From positions 128,706 to 192,705 of the forward strand of contig JACSSC010000018.1 in assembly GCA_014879445.1 (NCBI GenBank): DNA of 64,000 nt. Direction: 5' to 3'. The notes under the pieces are model-generated. The model had not been told where the DNA came from and searched no databases. It saw only the letters and a list, made by a program, of their open reading frames with translations. The translations under genes were made by a program, and so were the position numbers. This stretch comes from Candidatus Competibacteraceae bacterium. Lineage in GTDB: Bacteria > Bacteroidota > Bacteroidia > CAIKAF01. The first letter of the stretch is position 1; the number at the start of each line of letters is the position of its first letter. Of the stretch, positions 18,151-27,189 are shown piece after piece.

Positions 18151-18170
18151 AGTATAAATTGAACAATACA

Positions 18171-18210
18171 GGGAGCAGGAGCGTTAATATGTAAACCTGC
18201 TCCCTTTTTT
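18171..18210 (+). terminator. Rho-independent terminator between nosZ and the NosL-fusion gene
   Basis: GGGAGCAGG (18171-18179) pairs with CCTGCTCCC (18196-18204), a 9-bp GC-rich stem with a 16-base loop, followed by TTTTTT. Its position suggests that most transcripts stop after cytochrome c and nosZ, and that accessory genes are reached by read-through or from another promoter. Confidence 0.82.
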
Positions 18211-18229
18211 ATTTCTCTTTTTTAATGTT

Positions 18230-19261
18230 ATGAAAATGAAAACGAACAAAATTACACTAACCACCCGAATTCTACTATTTGTTGGCGCTATTTTGATAGC
18301 CGTTGCTATTTATCAACCTATTTGGCGTATCGAACTCGAAGCACCTCAATATCCCGAAGGCCTAATGATGCAGATATATGCCCATAAATTAGGCGGAGAT
18401 GTGGAGATTATCAATGGGCTGAATCACTACATCGGTATGGCTACATTGCATACTGAAAATTTCTTCGAATTTAAAATACTTCCCTATATTTTTTGGGGAT
18501 TTGTCGGCTTACTTGCCTTAGCAGGAATTATAGGTAACAAAAAATTCTTTTATGCTTCCTTTATTCTTTTAGTTGTTTTTGGCATTGTATCTATGATTGA
18601 TTTTTGGAGATGGGAATATGACTATGGTCATAACCTAGATCCGAATGCGGCTATTCAAGTTCCAGGGCAGTCCTATCAACCGCCTTTGATTGGCTATAAA
18701 GTTCTGCTTAATTTTGGGGCTTATTCTGTTCCAGATATTGGAGGTCTTATGATTGTGGGGGCTGGACTTCTTATGTCAATCGGCATGGTGATTGAAACGA
18801 ATTTGATACAAAGATTAAAAAAGAGAAAAAAAAATAAAATTGTACCTACTGCCCTATTCATGGTCTTTATTCTGAGTTCCTGCGGAACTAAAGGCCCAGA
18901 ACCTATTGCCCTACATAAAGATAATTGTGAGTTTTGTAAAATGACGATTGCTGATGGTCGCTTTGGCGCTGAAATTATTACCAATAAAAGACGAGTTTAT
19001 AAATTTGATGATATCAGTTGTTTGATTAAGTATCAGAAAGAAAATCCAAACACTGTTTTTTCTGCTTGGTATGTTCATGATTATACTGCCAGCAATCAGC
19101 TGATTGATGCTACTATGGCTTTTTATGTTCAGTCAGAAAATCTGCGAAGCCCTATGCGAGGCGATGTTGCCGCTTTTGCTGATAAGTCAAAGGCGGAAAT
19201 TGTGGCTGTAGAAAATCAAACACAGATACTTGATTGGGGTCGAATCACAGCTGAATTTTAA
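18230..19261 (+). CDS. nosL: Membrane protein fused to copper chaperone NosL
   Basis: Residues 1-~195 form a membrane protein with about four helices (~13-32, 84-101, 106-123, 168-190) and a conserved-looking extracytoplasmic loop (QYPEGLMMQIY, NHYIGM, YGHNLDP, PGQSYQPPLIG). This matches the separate membrane protein normally found beside nosZ in Bacteroidota. After a basic linker (LKKRKKNK) the protein continues with a hydrophobic stretch ending in the lipobox-like ILSSC (Cys218) and then NosL with its copper site CEFCKM (Cys233, Cys236, Met238). NosL delivers Cu(I) for CuZ assembly. The frame is open throughout, so this is a single 343-residue fusion. It overlaps nosD by 1 base. Confidence 0.88.
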   Translation: MKMKTNKITLTTRILLFVGAILIAVAIYQPIWRIELEAPQYPEGLMMQIYAHKLGGDVEIINGLNHYIGMATLHTENFFEFKILPYIFWGFVGLLALAGIIGNKKFFYASFILLVVFGIVSMIDFWRWEYDYGHNLDPNAAIQVPGQSYQPPLIGYKVLLNFGAYSVPDIGGLMIVGAGLLMSIGMVIETNLIQRLKKRKKNKIVPTALFMVFILSSCGTKGPEPIALHKDNCEFCKMTIADGRFGAEIITNKRRVYKFDDISCLIKYQKENPNTVFSAWYVHDYTASNQLIDATMAFYVQSENLRSPMRGDVAAFADKSKAEIVAVENQTQILDWGRITAEF

Positions 19262-20496
19262 TGCGGATTTTTCTTAGTTATATTCTTCTCATTTGCTTTG
19301 TTCAATCTACCTATTCCAAAACAATATGGGTAGGAAAAAATCATAAATTTTCATCTATTACACCAGCTATTAAAGCAGCTGAAAATGGCGATACGGTTAT
19401 TGTAGAAAGCGGCTTTTACAAAGAGGGAAACATTGTCATTGATAAATCTATTACTTTTCTTGGTGTTGGTATGCCTATTATTGATGGTGACAGAAAGTTT
19501 GAAGTCATTACGATACGCGCCAGCTACGTTACCGTCAAAGGATTTCAGGTGCAACATTCTGGCTATGCAACACTCGATGACCCGGGTGGTATTAAAGTGT
19601 ATAACAGCAAACACGTACAAATCCTCGATAATTACCTGTATGATAATTTCTTTGGCATATACATACAGCAGGGTAAGCATTGTCTTATTAAGAACAATCG
19701 CATCATTGCTTTTGGTAAAGCCGAACAGGAAATTGGCAATGGGATTCATTGCTGGAAAAGTGACAGCTTACTGGTGATTGGCAACCATATTACAGGGAAT
19801 CGAGATGGCATCTATTTTGAATTTGTTACCAACTCGGTTATTTGGCGCAATGTATCAGTCAACAATATACGATATGGCTTACATTTTATGTTTTCTCACA
19901 ACGATGCATATTTTACCAATATCTTTAAAAATAATGGCGCTGGAGTAGCTGTAATGTACACTAAGAATGTAACCATGATGAATAATACATTCATCGAAAA
20001 CTGGGGCGATGCCGCCTACGGCCTTTTACTAAAAGAAATATCTGACAGCTATATATACAACAATCGCTTTGTAAACAATACATCAGCAATATTTTTGGAT
20101 GGGGCAAGCAGAATAAGGGTAGAGAAAAATTTATTTAAATCCAATGGCTGGGGGATGAAAATTCAAGCCAATGGAATGGACAATGTGGTTACTCAAAACA
20201 ATTTTATTCGAAATACTTTTGACATAAGTACAAATGGTACTTTAGTTTTAAGCACTTTTGATGGTAATTATTGGGATCGCTATGAGGGGTATGATTTAGA
20301 TAAAGATCGTATTGGCGATGTGCCGTATCGCCCGCTTAGTTTGTTTTCTGTAATTGTTGAAATTAATCCGCCAGCCATGCTTTTATATCGAAGTTTTATG
20401 GTTACGTTGCTTGATAAATCCGAAAGGATATTGCCTAGCTTAACGCCTGATAACTTTATAGACAATACTCCATTAATGAGACCGTTGCCGTTATGA
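19261..20496 (+). CDS. nosD: NosD, periplasmic beta-helix copper-site maturation protein
   Basis: The 411-residue protein starts with a Sec signal (MRIFLSYILLICFVQSTYS) and is a right-handed beta-helix of the CASH/NosD type, shown by repeated Asn/Asp/Ile turns (ITFLGVGMPIIDG, NHITGNRDGIYFEF, NNTFIENWGDAAYG, NYWDRYEGYDLDKDRIGD). NosD works with the NosFY ABC transporter in maturation of the CuZ site of NosZ. The ATG overlaps the previous stop by 1 base and its stop overlaps nosF by 4 bases, so the accessory genes are translationally coupled. Confidence 0.94.
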   Translation: MRIFLSYILLICFVQSTYSKTIWVGKNHKFSSITPAIKAAENGDTVIVESGFYKEGNIVIDKSITFLGVGMPIIDGDRKFEVITIRASYVTVKGFQVQHSGYATLDDPGGIKVYNSKHVQILDNYLYDNFFGIYIQQGKHCLIKNNRIIAFGKAEQEIGNGIHCWKSDSLLVIGNHITGNRDGIYFEFVTNSVIWRNVSVNNIRYGLHFMFSHNDAYFTNIFKNNGAGVAVMYTKNVTMMNNTFIENWGDAAYGLLLKEISDSYIYNNRFVNNTSAIFLDGASRIRVEKNLFKSNGWGMKIQANGMDNVVTQNNFIRNTFDISTNGTLVLSTFDGNYWDRYEGYDLDKDRIGDVPYRPLSLFSVIVEINPPAMLLYRSFMVTLLDKSERILPSLTPDNFIDNTPLMRPLPL

Positions 20497-21203
20497 TTGA
20501 AACCATTAATCTAAATAAGCGATTTGGTAAATTACAAGCACTAAACAACATTTCGGTGCATTGCCAAAGCCAACATTCCATTGCATTGATTGGCCCAAAT
20601 GGTTGTGGAAAAACAACCTTAATCAAAAGCATTCTGGGCATGGTGGTGCCTGATAGCGGCAATATTATTTTTAAAGGAAAGAATATTAAAAAGGACTATA
20701 CCTATCGCAATCATATTGGATATATGCCACAAATTGGACGATATCCTGATAATATGACTATTGGCCAAGTGTTAGACATGATTATTAATATTCGTTCCTT
20801 TCAAGGCGCTCTTGACGAAGATTTAATTCATGAATTTGGATTGCATCAAATGAAAGACAAAAGAATGCGAACACTAAGTGGGGGTACACGACAAAAAGTG
20901 AGCGCATGCCTATCGTTTCTTTTTAATCCCGATGTGTTGATTTTGGACGAACCCACAGCTGGTCTTGACCCAATTGCCTCCGAACAACTCAAAGAAAAAA
21001 TCATTCTTGAAAAACAAAAAGGTAAACTCATTCTCATAACATCTCACTTGCTAAGCGAACTTGATGATATGATAACTCAGCTGATTTTTATGCAGGAAGG
21101 ATGTCTTATTTTTCATAAAAACATTGATGAATTACGTGCTGAAACGGGTGAGGATCGTATTTCTAAAGCAATCGCTTACATTCTAAAAAATCAGAAGGCA
21201 TGA
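20493..21203 (+). CDS. nosF: NosF, ABC transporter ATPase for NosZ maturation
   Basis: The 236-residue protein is an ABC ATPase with Walker A GPNGCGKTT (34-42), signature LSGG (128-131, followed by TRQK), Walker B LILDEPTAGLDP (~148-159) and the switch His in ITSHLLSEL. NosF powers the NosDFY complex that supplies sulfur or copper-cluster components for CuZ. It overlaps nosD and nosY by 4 bases each. Confidence 0.94.
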   Translation: MIETINLNKRFGKLQALNNISVHCQSQHSIALIGPNGCGKTTLIKSILGMVVPDSGNIIFKGKNIKKDYTYRNHIGYMPQIGRYPDNMTIGQVLDMIINIRSFQGALDEDLIHEFGLHQMKDKRMRTLSGGTRQKVSACLSFLFNPDVLILDEPTAGLDPIASEQLKEKIILEKQKGKLILITSHLLSELDDMITQLIFMQEGCLIFHKNIDELRAETGEDRISKAIAYILKNQKA

Positions 21204-21967
21204 TACGAATAATAAAGTTTGTAATACTTGATATTATAAAAAACAGGATTGTCTTGGCTTATACTTTGCTGCTTGCCATTTTTGCATGGAGTGCATTCAG
21301 CTTGGAAGATACTAGCGCCAAAGGTGTTTTGTCTTTACTGAATATCATCTTACTGACCGTGCCGTTGGTTTCGGTACTGTTTACTACCATCTACATATAC
21401 AATAGCGCTGAGTTTGTTGAATTGCTCACCAGTCAACCCATTAAGCGTACCAAAATCTGGATTAGTTTATTTGCGGGTCTTGCTTGCAGCATGTCGATGG
21501 CTTTTTTATTGGGCGCAGGGATTCCTTTATTTGTGTATGCCGAAACCACCTTATCTATTATCATGGTTTCAATTGGCATTTTAGTTTCTTTGGTTTTTGT
21601 TTCACTTGCCTTTTTTAGTGCATCTATTACACGTGATAAAGCAAAAGGGATAGGTGTATCAATCATGTTATGGCTGTATTTTGCCTTACTTTTTGACGCA
21701 TTGGTTTTATTCCTGCTTTTTCAGCTTTCCGACTATCCGATTGAAAAAATGATGGTAGGTATTACAGCGTCTAGCCCTATTGATTTAGCACGTATTCTTA
21801 TTCTTCTTCATCTTGATGTTTCAGCTATGATGGGATACACCGGTGCAATATTCAAAAAGTTTTTTGGCACAACAACGGGTATGTCAATCGCCTTTTTGCT
21901 TCTCACGTTGTGGATAGCCATTCCTTATCTCATTTCTCTGAGGATTTTCCGCAAAAAAGATCTTTAG
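21200..21967 (+). CDS. nosY: NosY, ABC transporter permease for NosZ maturation
   Basis: The 255-residue polytopic membrane protein has about six helices (IVLAYTLLLAIFAWSAF, LNIILLTVPLVSVLFTTIYI, FAGLACSMSMAFLLGAGIPL, ILVSLVFVSLAFFSASI, MLWLYFALLFDALVLFLLF, and one C-terminal). It has the ABC-2 permease coupling segment VELLTSQPIKRTKIWISL, typical of NosY. It is the last gene of the nos run; the convergent aminotransferase gene ends 4 bases downstream. Confidence 0.93.
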   Translation: MIRIIKFVILDIIKNRIVLAYTLLLAIFAWSAFSLEDTSAKGVLSLLNIILLTVPLVSVLFTTIYIYNSAEFVELLTSQPIKRTKIWISLFAGLACSMSMAFLLGAGIPLFVYAETTLSIIMVSIGILVSLVFVSLAFFSASITRDKAKGIGVSIMLWLYFALLFDALVLFLLFQLSDYPIEKMMVGITASSPIDLARILILLHLDVSAMMGYTGAIFKKFFGTTTGMSIAFLLLTLWIAIPYLISLRIFRKKDL

Positions 21968-21971
21968 TCGG

Positions 21972-23180
21972 TTATTCAGCCAAATGCAACACTTGCTGAT
22001 AGGCCTCTAGTCCGTGGGCTAGACACTCCATAGCTTTCTCTATTTTTTCGCGGTTTAATACATATGCTAATCGAACTTCATTTATCCCCATATCTGGGGT
22101 AACATAAAATCCGGATGCAGGTGCCAGCATAACCGTTTGGTTATGAAAGGCAAATTCTTTCAGCATCCAGATGCAAAAATCTTCAGCATTCTTTACAGGA
22201 AGTCGTGCCACAGTATAGAATGCACCGCCCGGAAGAGGACATTGTACACCCGGAATCTGATTGAGCAGATCTACCATATGATTTCTGCGAGATTCATATT
22301 CTGAAACCACCTCATTAAAATAGGATTGTGGTGTTTCTAAAGCAGCTTCGGCAGCCACCTGGCCAAATGTAGGCGGGCTTAGTCGTGCCTGGGCAAACTT
22401 TAAGCAGGTTTGATACACTTCTTCATTTTGTGTTAGCAAGGCGCCAATGCGTGCGCCACACATGCTATATCTTTTCGAAATAGAATCTACTACAACTAAA
22501 TGATTTTCTAAACCTGGCAATTCGAAAGTGGACATGTGTTTTTTACCATCATAAACAAATTCCCGATACACTTCGTCGGCAAATAGAAATAAGTCATGCT
22601 TCAGTACAATATCCCTGAGGCGCATTAATTCTTCTTTTGTATATAAATAACCAGTAGGGTTGGATGGGTTGCATATTAAAATGGCTTTTGTTTTTGCTGT
22701 TATTTTTGCTTCAAAAGCATCCATCGGAGGCAGTGCAAAGCCATCTTCAATATGGGCAGTAACAGGAACGATATTTACACCTGCGGTAATAGCAAAGCTG
22801 ATATAATTGGCATAAAAGGGTTCAGGGATGATAAGCTCATCCCCTTCGTTCAGGCACGACATCAATGCAAACAGGATGGCCTCAGACCCTCCGGTTGTTA
22901 TCAGCAATTGGTCAGGCCCAATGGGCATGTTCATATGTTGGTAGTAGGCCGATAGTTTTTGCCTGTAAGAAGTTATGCCCGCAGAATGAGAATATTCAAT
23001 GATGGACTGAGAAAATGATTTAATTGCTCGAAGAGCCAGATCCGGCGTTTGAATATCGGGTTGCCCGATGTTAAGTTGATATACAGTCCGCCCTTGGCTG
23101 CGTGCAGCTTCTGCATATGGTACCAAGCGACGTATCGGCGATGCCGGCATACGCAGACCTTTGTTTGAAATAGAAGGCAT
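21972..23180 (-). CDS. Class I/II PLP-dependent aminotransferase
   Basis: The 402-residue protein is a fold-type I aminotransferase resembling aspartate aminotransferases of the AspC/Aro group: NIGQPDIQTPD, TTGGSEAILFAL, NPSNPTGYLYTKEEL, FADEVYREFVYDG, and the PLP lysine in SISKRYSMCGARIG. The C-terminal GINEVRLAYVLN carries the substrate-carboxylate arginine. Substrate (aspartate, aromatic or other) cannot be fixed from sequence alone. It is convergent with nosY and separated from the upstream DUF1573 gene by a terminator, so it is probably a single-gene unit. Confidence 0.9.
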   Translation of the reverse strand: MPSISNKGLRMPASPIRRLVPYAEAARSQGRTVYQLNIGQPDIQTPDLALRAIKSFSQSIIEYSHSAGITSYRQKLSAYYQHMNMPIGPDQLLITTGGSEAILFALMSCLNEGDELIIPEPFYANYISFAITAGVNIVPVTAHIEDGFALPPMDAFEAKITAKTKAILICNPSNPTGYLYTKEELMRLRDIVLKHDLFLFADEVYREFVYDGKKHMSTFELPGLENHLVVVDSISKRYSMCGARIGALLTQNEEVYQTCLKFAQARLSPPTFGQVAAEAALETPQSYFNEVVSEYESRRNHMVDLLNQIPGVQCPLPGGAFYTVARLPVKNAEDFCIWMLKEFAFHNQTVMLAPASGFYVTPDMGINEVRLAYVLNREKIEKAMECLAHGLEAYQQVLHLAE

Positions 23181-23194
23181 AAATAATAGTTTAA

Positions 23195-23221
23195 ATAAAA
23201 AAGCCCCGTTTATGGGGCTAA
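23195..23221 (-). terminator. Rho-independent terminator after the DUF1573 pair
   Basis: On the minus strand AGCCCC and GGGGCT (23202-23207 and 23214-23219) form a hairpin with a 6-base loop, followed by a run of T (A's at 23196-23201 on the plus strand). Confidence 0.8.
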
Positions 23222-23251
23222 ATTAACAATTATGAATGAATGAGAGTTTTT

Positions 23252-23734
23252 TTATTCAACCGGAGCGCCTGTGTTTGATTTGGTAGGCAAACCATCTGTT
23301 GTGGGAGCGGCTTTCACATTTCCCTTTACCATAACATTATGATTTTTATACACCGGATTGCCATTTGCATCCTTGCTTTCTATCTCATTAGTGGTCACAG
23401 TCACACTTTTGCTTATCGGACCAGAACGTGTAGTGTCATATTTGATTTTAATAACGCCTGTTTGTCCTGGGCGAATAGGTTCTTTGGGCCAATCGGGAAC
23501 GGTGCATCCACAACTGCCTTTGGCATTGGTTATAAGCAGCGGTTCGGTGCCTGTATTTTTAAAAACAAATTCACGAGTTCCATCTCCTTTATATTCAACT
23601 TCACCATAATTCACTTCCAGTTTTTCGGCCGAAAACACAGGACCGGAGGCCTTTTGAGCCAATGAAGAAAACACCCCACCTACAATTGATAGCGTGAGAA
23701 CATTAAGCGCAATTAAAAACTTTTTCATAATCAA
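23252..23734 (-). CDS. DUF1573 protein, second of a tandem pair
   Basis: The 160-residue exported protein has a Sec signal (KFLIALNVLTLSIVGGVFSSLA) and one DUF1573 immunoglobulin-like domain: FVFKNTGTEPLLITNAKGSCGCTVPDWPKEPI, then GVIKIKYDTTRSGPISKSVTVTTNE. The two cysteines in SCGC are typical. The family is common in Bacteroidota and has no settled function. It follows its paralogue at 23748-24173 by 13 bases, so both are on one transcript that ends at the terminator at 23195. It differs by a C-terminal tail of about 15 residues (AAPTTDGLPTKSNTGAPVE). Confidence 0.88.
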   Translation of the reverse strand: MIMKKFLIALNVLTLSIVGGVFSSLAQKASGPVFSAEKLEVNYGEVEYKGDGTREFVFKNTGTEPLLITNAKGSCGCTVPDWPKEPIRPGQTGVIKIKYDTTRSGPISKSVTVTTNEIESKDANGNPVYKNHNVMVKGNVKAAPTTDGLPTKSNTGAPVE

Positions 23735-23747
23735 ATAAATTTAGAAA

Positions 23748-24173
23748 TTATGGTTGTTTGATATTCCCTTTTACTTGAATCACGTGGTTCTTGTAGATAG
23801 GATTCCCGTTGCCATCTTTTCCCTCTACCTCATTTGTTGTAACAGTAACAGTTTTATTGATTTGCCCAATACGGCTTGTGTCATATTTAATTTTTATCAC
23901 ATTTGATTTGCCGGGCATAATAGGATCTTTTGGCCATTCGGGAATAGTGCAACCGCATGAACCCTGAGCGTTGGTAATAAGCAATGGTTCTGTGCCGGAA
24001 TTGGTAAATTTGAATTCGCGTACACCGTCTCCATTTTGCATAACTTCACCAAAATCTACTTCCATTTTGGAAGTGCTAAATTCAGGGCCCATTTTCTTCT
24101 GGGCTGTTAACTGTGAGATGCCCAATAGCATGAAACAAATAACAGCGCTAAATAATGTAAGTTTCTTCTTCAT
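23748..24173 (-). CDS. DUF1573 protein, first of a tandem pair
   Basis: The 141-residue protein has a Sec signal (FSAVICFMLLGISQLTAQ) and a DUF1573 domain nearly identical in layout to the next gene: VREFKFTNSGTEPLLITNAQGSCGC, KSNVIKIKYDTSRIGQINKTVTVTTNE, NPIYKNHVIQVKGNIK. The strong similarity, same order of motifs and 13-base spacing point to a local duplication. Predicted periplasmic; role unknown. Confidence 0.88.
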   Translation of the reverse strand: MKKKLTLFSAVICFMLLGISQLTAQKKMGPEFSTSKMEVDFGEVMQNGDGVREFKFTNSGTEPLLITNAQGSCGCTIPEWPKDPIMPGKSNVIKIKYDTSRIGQINKTVTVTTNEVEGKDGNGNPIYKNHVIQVKGNIKQP

Positions 24174-24351
24174 ACAATGAGTTTTTTTGTTCTGATTTTT
24201 TACAAATTTATAACCCTAATTTAGATATTTCCAAACATTAACAACTCTTTAACCCCAAATTTATAGCATTAGCCCTCAATTATACAGAAATAAATCTTCT
24301 TAACAATGCAGAATCACTATGGCTGCATGCGATTTCATACCAATTTTTGAC

Positions 24352-24359
24352 TAAATTTG
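24352..24359 (+). promoter_or_regulatory. Bacteroidota -7 box for ahcY (TAAATTTG)
   Basis: An exact TAnnTTTG 24 bases before the ahcY ATG. I see no good TTTG at the 19-base spacing. The rest of the gap between the divergent DUF1573 and ahcY genes is AT-rich and featureless. Confidence 0.5.
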
Positions 24360-24383
24360 TGCAGAAAATTGTAAACCATAAAG

Positions 24384-25700
24384 ATGACAACAACAACAAT
24401 CACAAAAATGCAATACAAGGTAAAAGACATTTCACAGGCCGAATGGGGTCGTAAAGAGATTAAATTGGCAGAGGCCGAGATGCCCGGACTGATGGCAATT
24501 CGTGAAGAATACGGGCCACTACAGCCACTTAAAGGCGCTCGTATTGCGGGCTGTTTGCACATGACTATTCAAACCGCCGTATTGATAGAGACCCTTACTC
24601 ACTTGGGCGCCGAGGTTAGTTGGTCATCTTGCAATATTTTCTCTACTCAAGATCATGCAGCTGCGGCAATTGCTGCTGCCGGTATTCCGGTATTTGCATG
24701 GAAAGGCATGAACGAAGAGGAATTTGACTGGTGTATTGAGCAAACGCTTTTTGCATTTAAAGACAGCAAACCGCTGAATATGATATTAGATGATGGTGGC
24801 GACCTAACCAACATGGTACTTGATCGCTTTCCGGAGTTAGTAAAAGATATTCGAGGATTGAGCGAAGAAACAACAACAGGTGTACATCGCTTGTATGAGC
24901 GAATGAAGAATGGATCACTTCCCTTGCCTGCTATCAATGTGAATGATTCTGTAACCAAATCAAAGTTCGACAACAAATATGGCTGTAAGGAATCATTAGT
25001 GGATTCTATTCGTCGTGCCACTGATATTATGATGGCCGGAAAAGTTGCTGTGGTTGCAGGATATGGCGATGTGGGCAAAGGATCTGCAGCATCACTTCGA
25101 GGCGCTGGTGCCAGAGTAATTGTTACTGAAATTGATCCGATTTGTGCCTTACAGGCAGCAATGGATGGATTTGCTGTTAGAAAAATGAAGCATGCCATTA
25201 GCAAAGCTGATATTGTTGTTACAGCTACCGGCAATAAAGATATTATCACCGGCGAACATTTTAAGTTGATGAAAGATAAAGCCATTGTTTGTAATATAGG
25301 GCACTTTGACAACGAAATTGATGTAGCTTGGTTGAATTCAAACTACGGACAAACCAAAGAAAATATCAAACCTCAAGTTGATAAATATACGATTGATGGT
25401 AAAGATATTTTGCTGCTTGCAGAAGGTCGTTTGGTTAATCTGGGCTGTGCAACCGGTCATCCATCTTTTGTTATGTCTAATTCATTCAGCAACCAAACAT
25501 TGGCCCAAATTGAACTTTGGAATAATCATAAGAGTTATAACAATGAAGTGTATGTTCTTCCAAAGCACTTAGATGAGAAAGTGGCACGTTTGCACTTATC
25601 TAAAATTGGAGTAGAGCTTGAAGAACTGTCTATAGAGCAGGCAAAATATATTGGAGTTTCTCAACAAGGACCCTTTAAGCCCGATTACTACCGATACTAA
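24384..25700 (+). CDS. ahcY: Adenosylhomocysteinase
   Basis: AhcY hydrolyses S-adenosylhomocysteine to adenosine and homocysteine, which keeps methyltransferases from product inhibition. The 438-residue protein has the substrate-domain signatures [16 protein letters not shown] and [16 protein letters not shown], the NAD-binding [38 protein letters not shown] and the C-terminal NAD-clamp KPDYYRY. The two Met candidates at the N-terminus (residues 1 and 9) leave the start slightly open; the first is used here. Confidence 0.96.
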   Translation: MTTTTITKMQYKVKDISQAEWGRKEIKLAEAEMPGLMAIREEYGPLQPLKGARIAGCLHMTIQTAVLIETLTHLGAEVSWSSCNIFSTQDHAAAAIAAAGIPVFAWKGMNEEEFDWCIEQTLFAFKDSKPLNMILDDGGDLTNMVLDRFPELVKDIRGLSEETTTGVHRLYERMKNGSLPLPAINVNDSVTKSKFDNKYGCKESLVDSIRRATDIMMAGKVAVVAGYGDVGKGSAASLRGAGARVIVTEIDPICALQAAMDGFAVRKMKHAISKADIVVTATGNKDIITGEHFKLMKDKAIVCNIGHFDNEIDVAWLNSNYGQTKENIKPQVDKYTIDGKDILLLAEGRLVNLGCATGHPSFVMSNSFSNQTLAQIELWNNHKSYNNEVYVLPKHLDEKVARLHLSKIGVELEELSIEQAKYIGVSQQGPFKPDYYRY

Positions 25701-25762
25701 TTTTCTCCAACCCGTTGATAAAATATCCAGAAACAAGATTCGTTTCGTGGAAAGATTATTAG

Positions 25763-25770
25763 TATATTTG
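25763..25770 (+). promoter_or_regulatory. Bacteroidota -7 box for the TPR gene (TATATTTG)
   Basis: An exact TAnnTTTG ending 7 bases before ATG 25778, implying a leaderless or nearly leaderless mRNA. Confidence 0.55.
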
Positions 25771-25777
25771 TTTATCT

Positions 25778-27184
25778 ATGAGAGGAGATTTTGAGTTGGA
25801 AAATAACGAACAGGCCAAAAAGGAGGTTGCTCGTTTTGAAGCTATGCTTCGGCGTAATGAGTTGAAATTTTTTGATGTTGAGCAAATAGATAGAATCATT
25901 CAGTATTATTTGCTCAATGGAAATGTTTATTTGGCAGGGAAAGCTATTCACATTGGACTTTCTCAACACCCATCTTCTGTTGAGCTTAAATTTAAAAAAG
26001 CACAAGTGCTTTACCGAAAAGGAAAGCCGGATCAGGCACTTCATATTTTAAATGAACTGGAGTTGTTCGATCGTACAAATCCCGAAATCTACATCTTTAA
26101 AGCTGAGATACTTTCCGAATTACAGGACTTTGATAATTCTATTGCTAATTTTGAACAGGCATTGGCTTTAACTGATAGTGAAGACAGAGATTTTTTATAT
26201 GTAGATATTGCAGCTGAATTTCAAAATAAAGGCGATTATCAAAATGCCCTTACCTATTTAAAGCGTGCCATTGCGGAAAATCCGTATAACGAAATTGCTT
26301 ATTTAGAGGTATTTTTTACCCTACAAATGGAAGATAAAATGGAAGAAGCTATTGATTTCTTCCAGCAGATTATTGATAAAGATCCATATAATCATAATCC
26401 TTGGTATTTCACCGGTTTGGCCTATCACGACTTGGAGTTGTATGAAAAAGCAATTGAGGCCTTTGATTTTGTGATTGTGATTGAAGAGTCATACGTTGAT
26501 GCATATTTGCAAAAGGCAGAATGTTTTATTGGCCTTGAATTATATAACCACGCTATTAGAACCTTACTCGAAATTTTGCCAGAGTGTGATTTTAAAGAAC
26601 GAATTTATTTTTTGCTAGGCGAATGTTATGAAAACGCTTGTCATTATGAATTAGCTATTGATTATTATCAAAAAGCGCTTAAAGAAACACCTGATTTAGC
26701 CGATGCATGGCTTGGAATTGGTATTTGTTTTGGGCAAATGAATCGTTCGGCAGAAGGGTTGGAATTTATAAAAAAAGCATTGTCAATTGAACCTAATAAC
26801 GGTGATTTTCTGCTTGTAAAGGCAGAATTTTTGCAAAATATTGGCAGATTTCAAGACGCTGAGGAGTTATATGACAAACTCATTACGACCATGCCACATA
26901 ATATAGATTTATGGCTTGATGCATCTCAATTATATTATCGGTATGATGATTATCAAACAGCGTGTGAAATGCTCGAATTAGGCCTCAGTTATTTGCCATC
27001 TGCTTCTGAATTATTGTATCGAAAGGCGGGATTGCTTATGCTAAGAGGTTTTCAGAATAAAGGAAAAGATTGTTTGCAATCAGCGTTGATGAACGATAAA
27101 GAAAAGGTGAATGAATTTGTTGAGTTTTTTCCTGAACTTGCTCAACGTGATGACATAATTGAAATTATCCACACCTATTTATAA
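25778..27184 (+). CDS. Tetratricopeptide-repeat protein
   Basis: The 468-residue protein is made almost entirely of TPR helices, about eleven or twelve repeats from residue ~45, for example ALTYLKRAIAENPYNEIAYL, NHNPWYFTGLAYHDLELYEKAIEAF and ADAWLGIGICFGQMNRSAEGL. There is no signal peptide, so it is probably cytoplasmic, a protein-protein scaffold. It is followed after 5 bases by the ComA-like gene, so the two may be co-transcribed, but no functional link is evident. Proteins of this kind are widespread in Bacteroidota with unknown partners. Confidence 0.85.
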   Translation: MRGDFELENNEQAKKEVARFEAMLRRNELKFFDVEQIDRIIQYYLLNGNVYLAGKAIHIGLSQHPSSVELKFKKAQVLYRKGKPDQALHILNELELFDRTNPEIYIFKAEILSELQDFDNSIANFEQALALTDSEDRDFLYVDIAAEFQNKGDYQNALTYLKRAIAENPYNEIAYLEVFFTLQMEDKMEEAIDFFQQIIDKDPYNHNPWYFTGLAYHDLELYEKAIEAFDFVIVIEESYVDAYLQKAECFIGLELYNHAIRTLLEILPECDFKERIYFLLGECYENACHYELAIDYYQKALKETPDLADAWLGIGICFGQMNRSAEGLEFIKKALSIEPNNGDFLLVKAEFLQNIGRFQDAEELYDKLITTMPHNIDLWLDASQLYYRYDDYQTACEMLELGLSYLPSASELLYRKAGLLMLRGFQNKGKDCLQSALMNDKEKVNEFVEFFPELAQRDDIIEIIHTYL

Positions 27185-27189
27185 CTCTT

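Noticed and set aside
24653-25312. 219-codon minus-strand ORF inside ahcY
   Set aside because: Exact antisense shadow of a strongly conserved enzyme.
25705-25762. Possible terminator behind ahcY
   Set aside because: Bulged 8-bp stem (CCAGAAAC/GTTTCGTGG) without a T-run.
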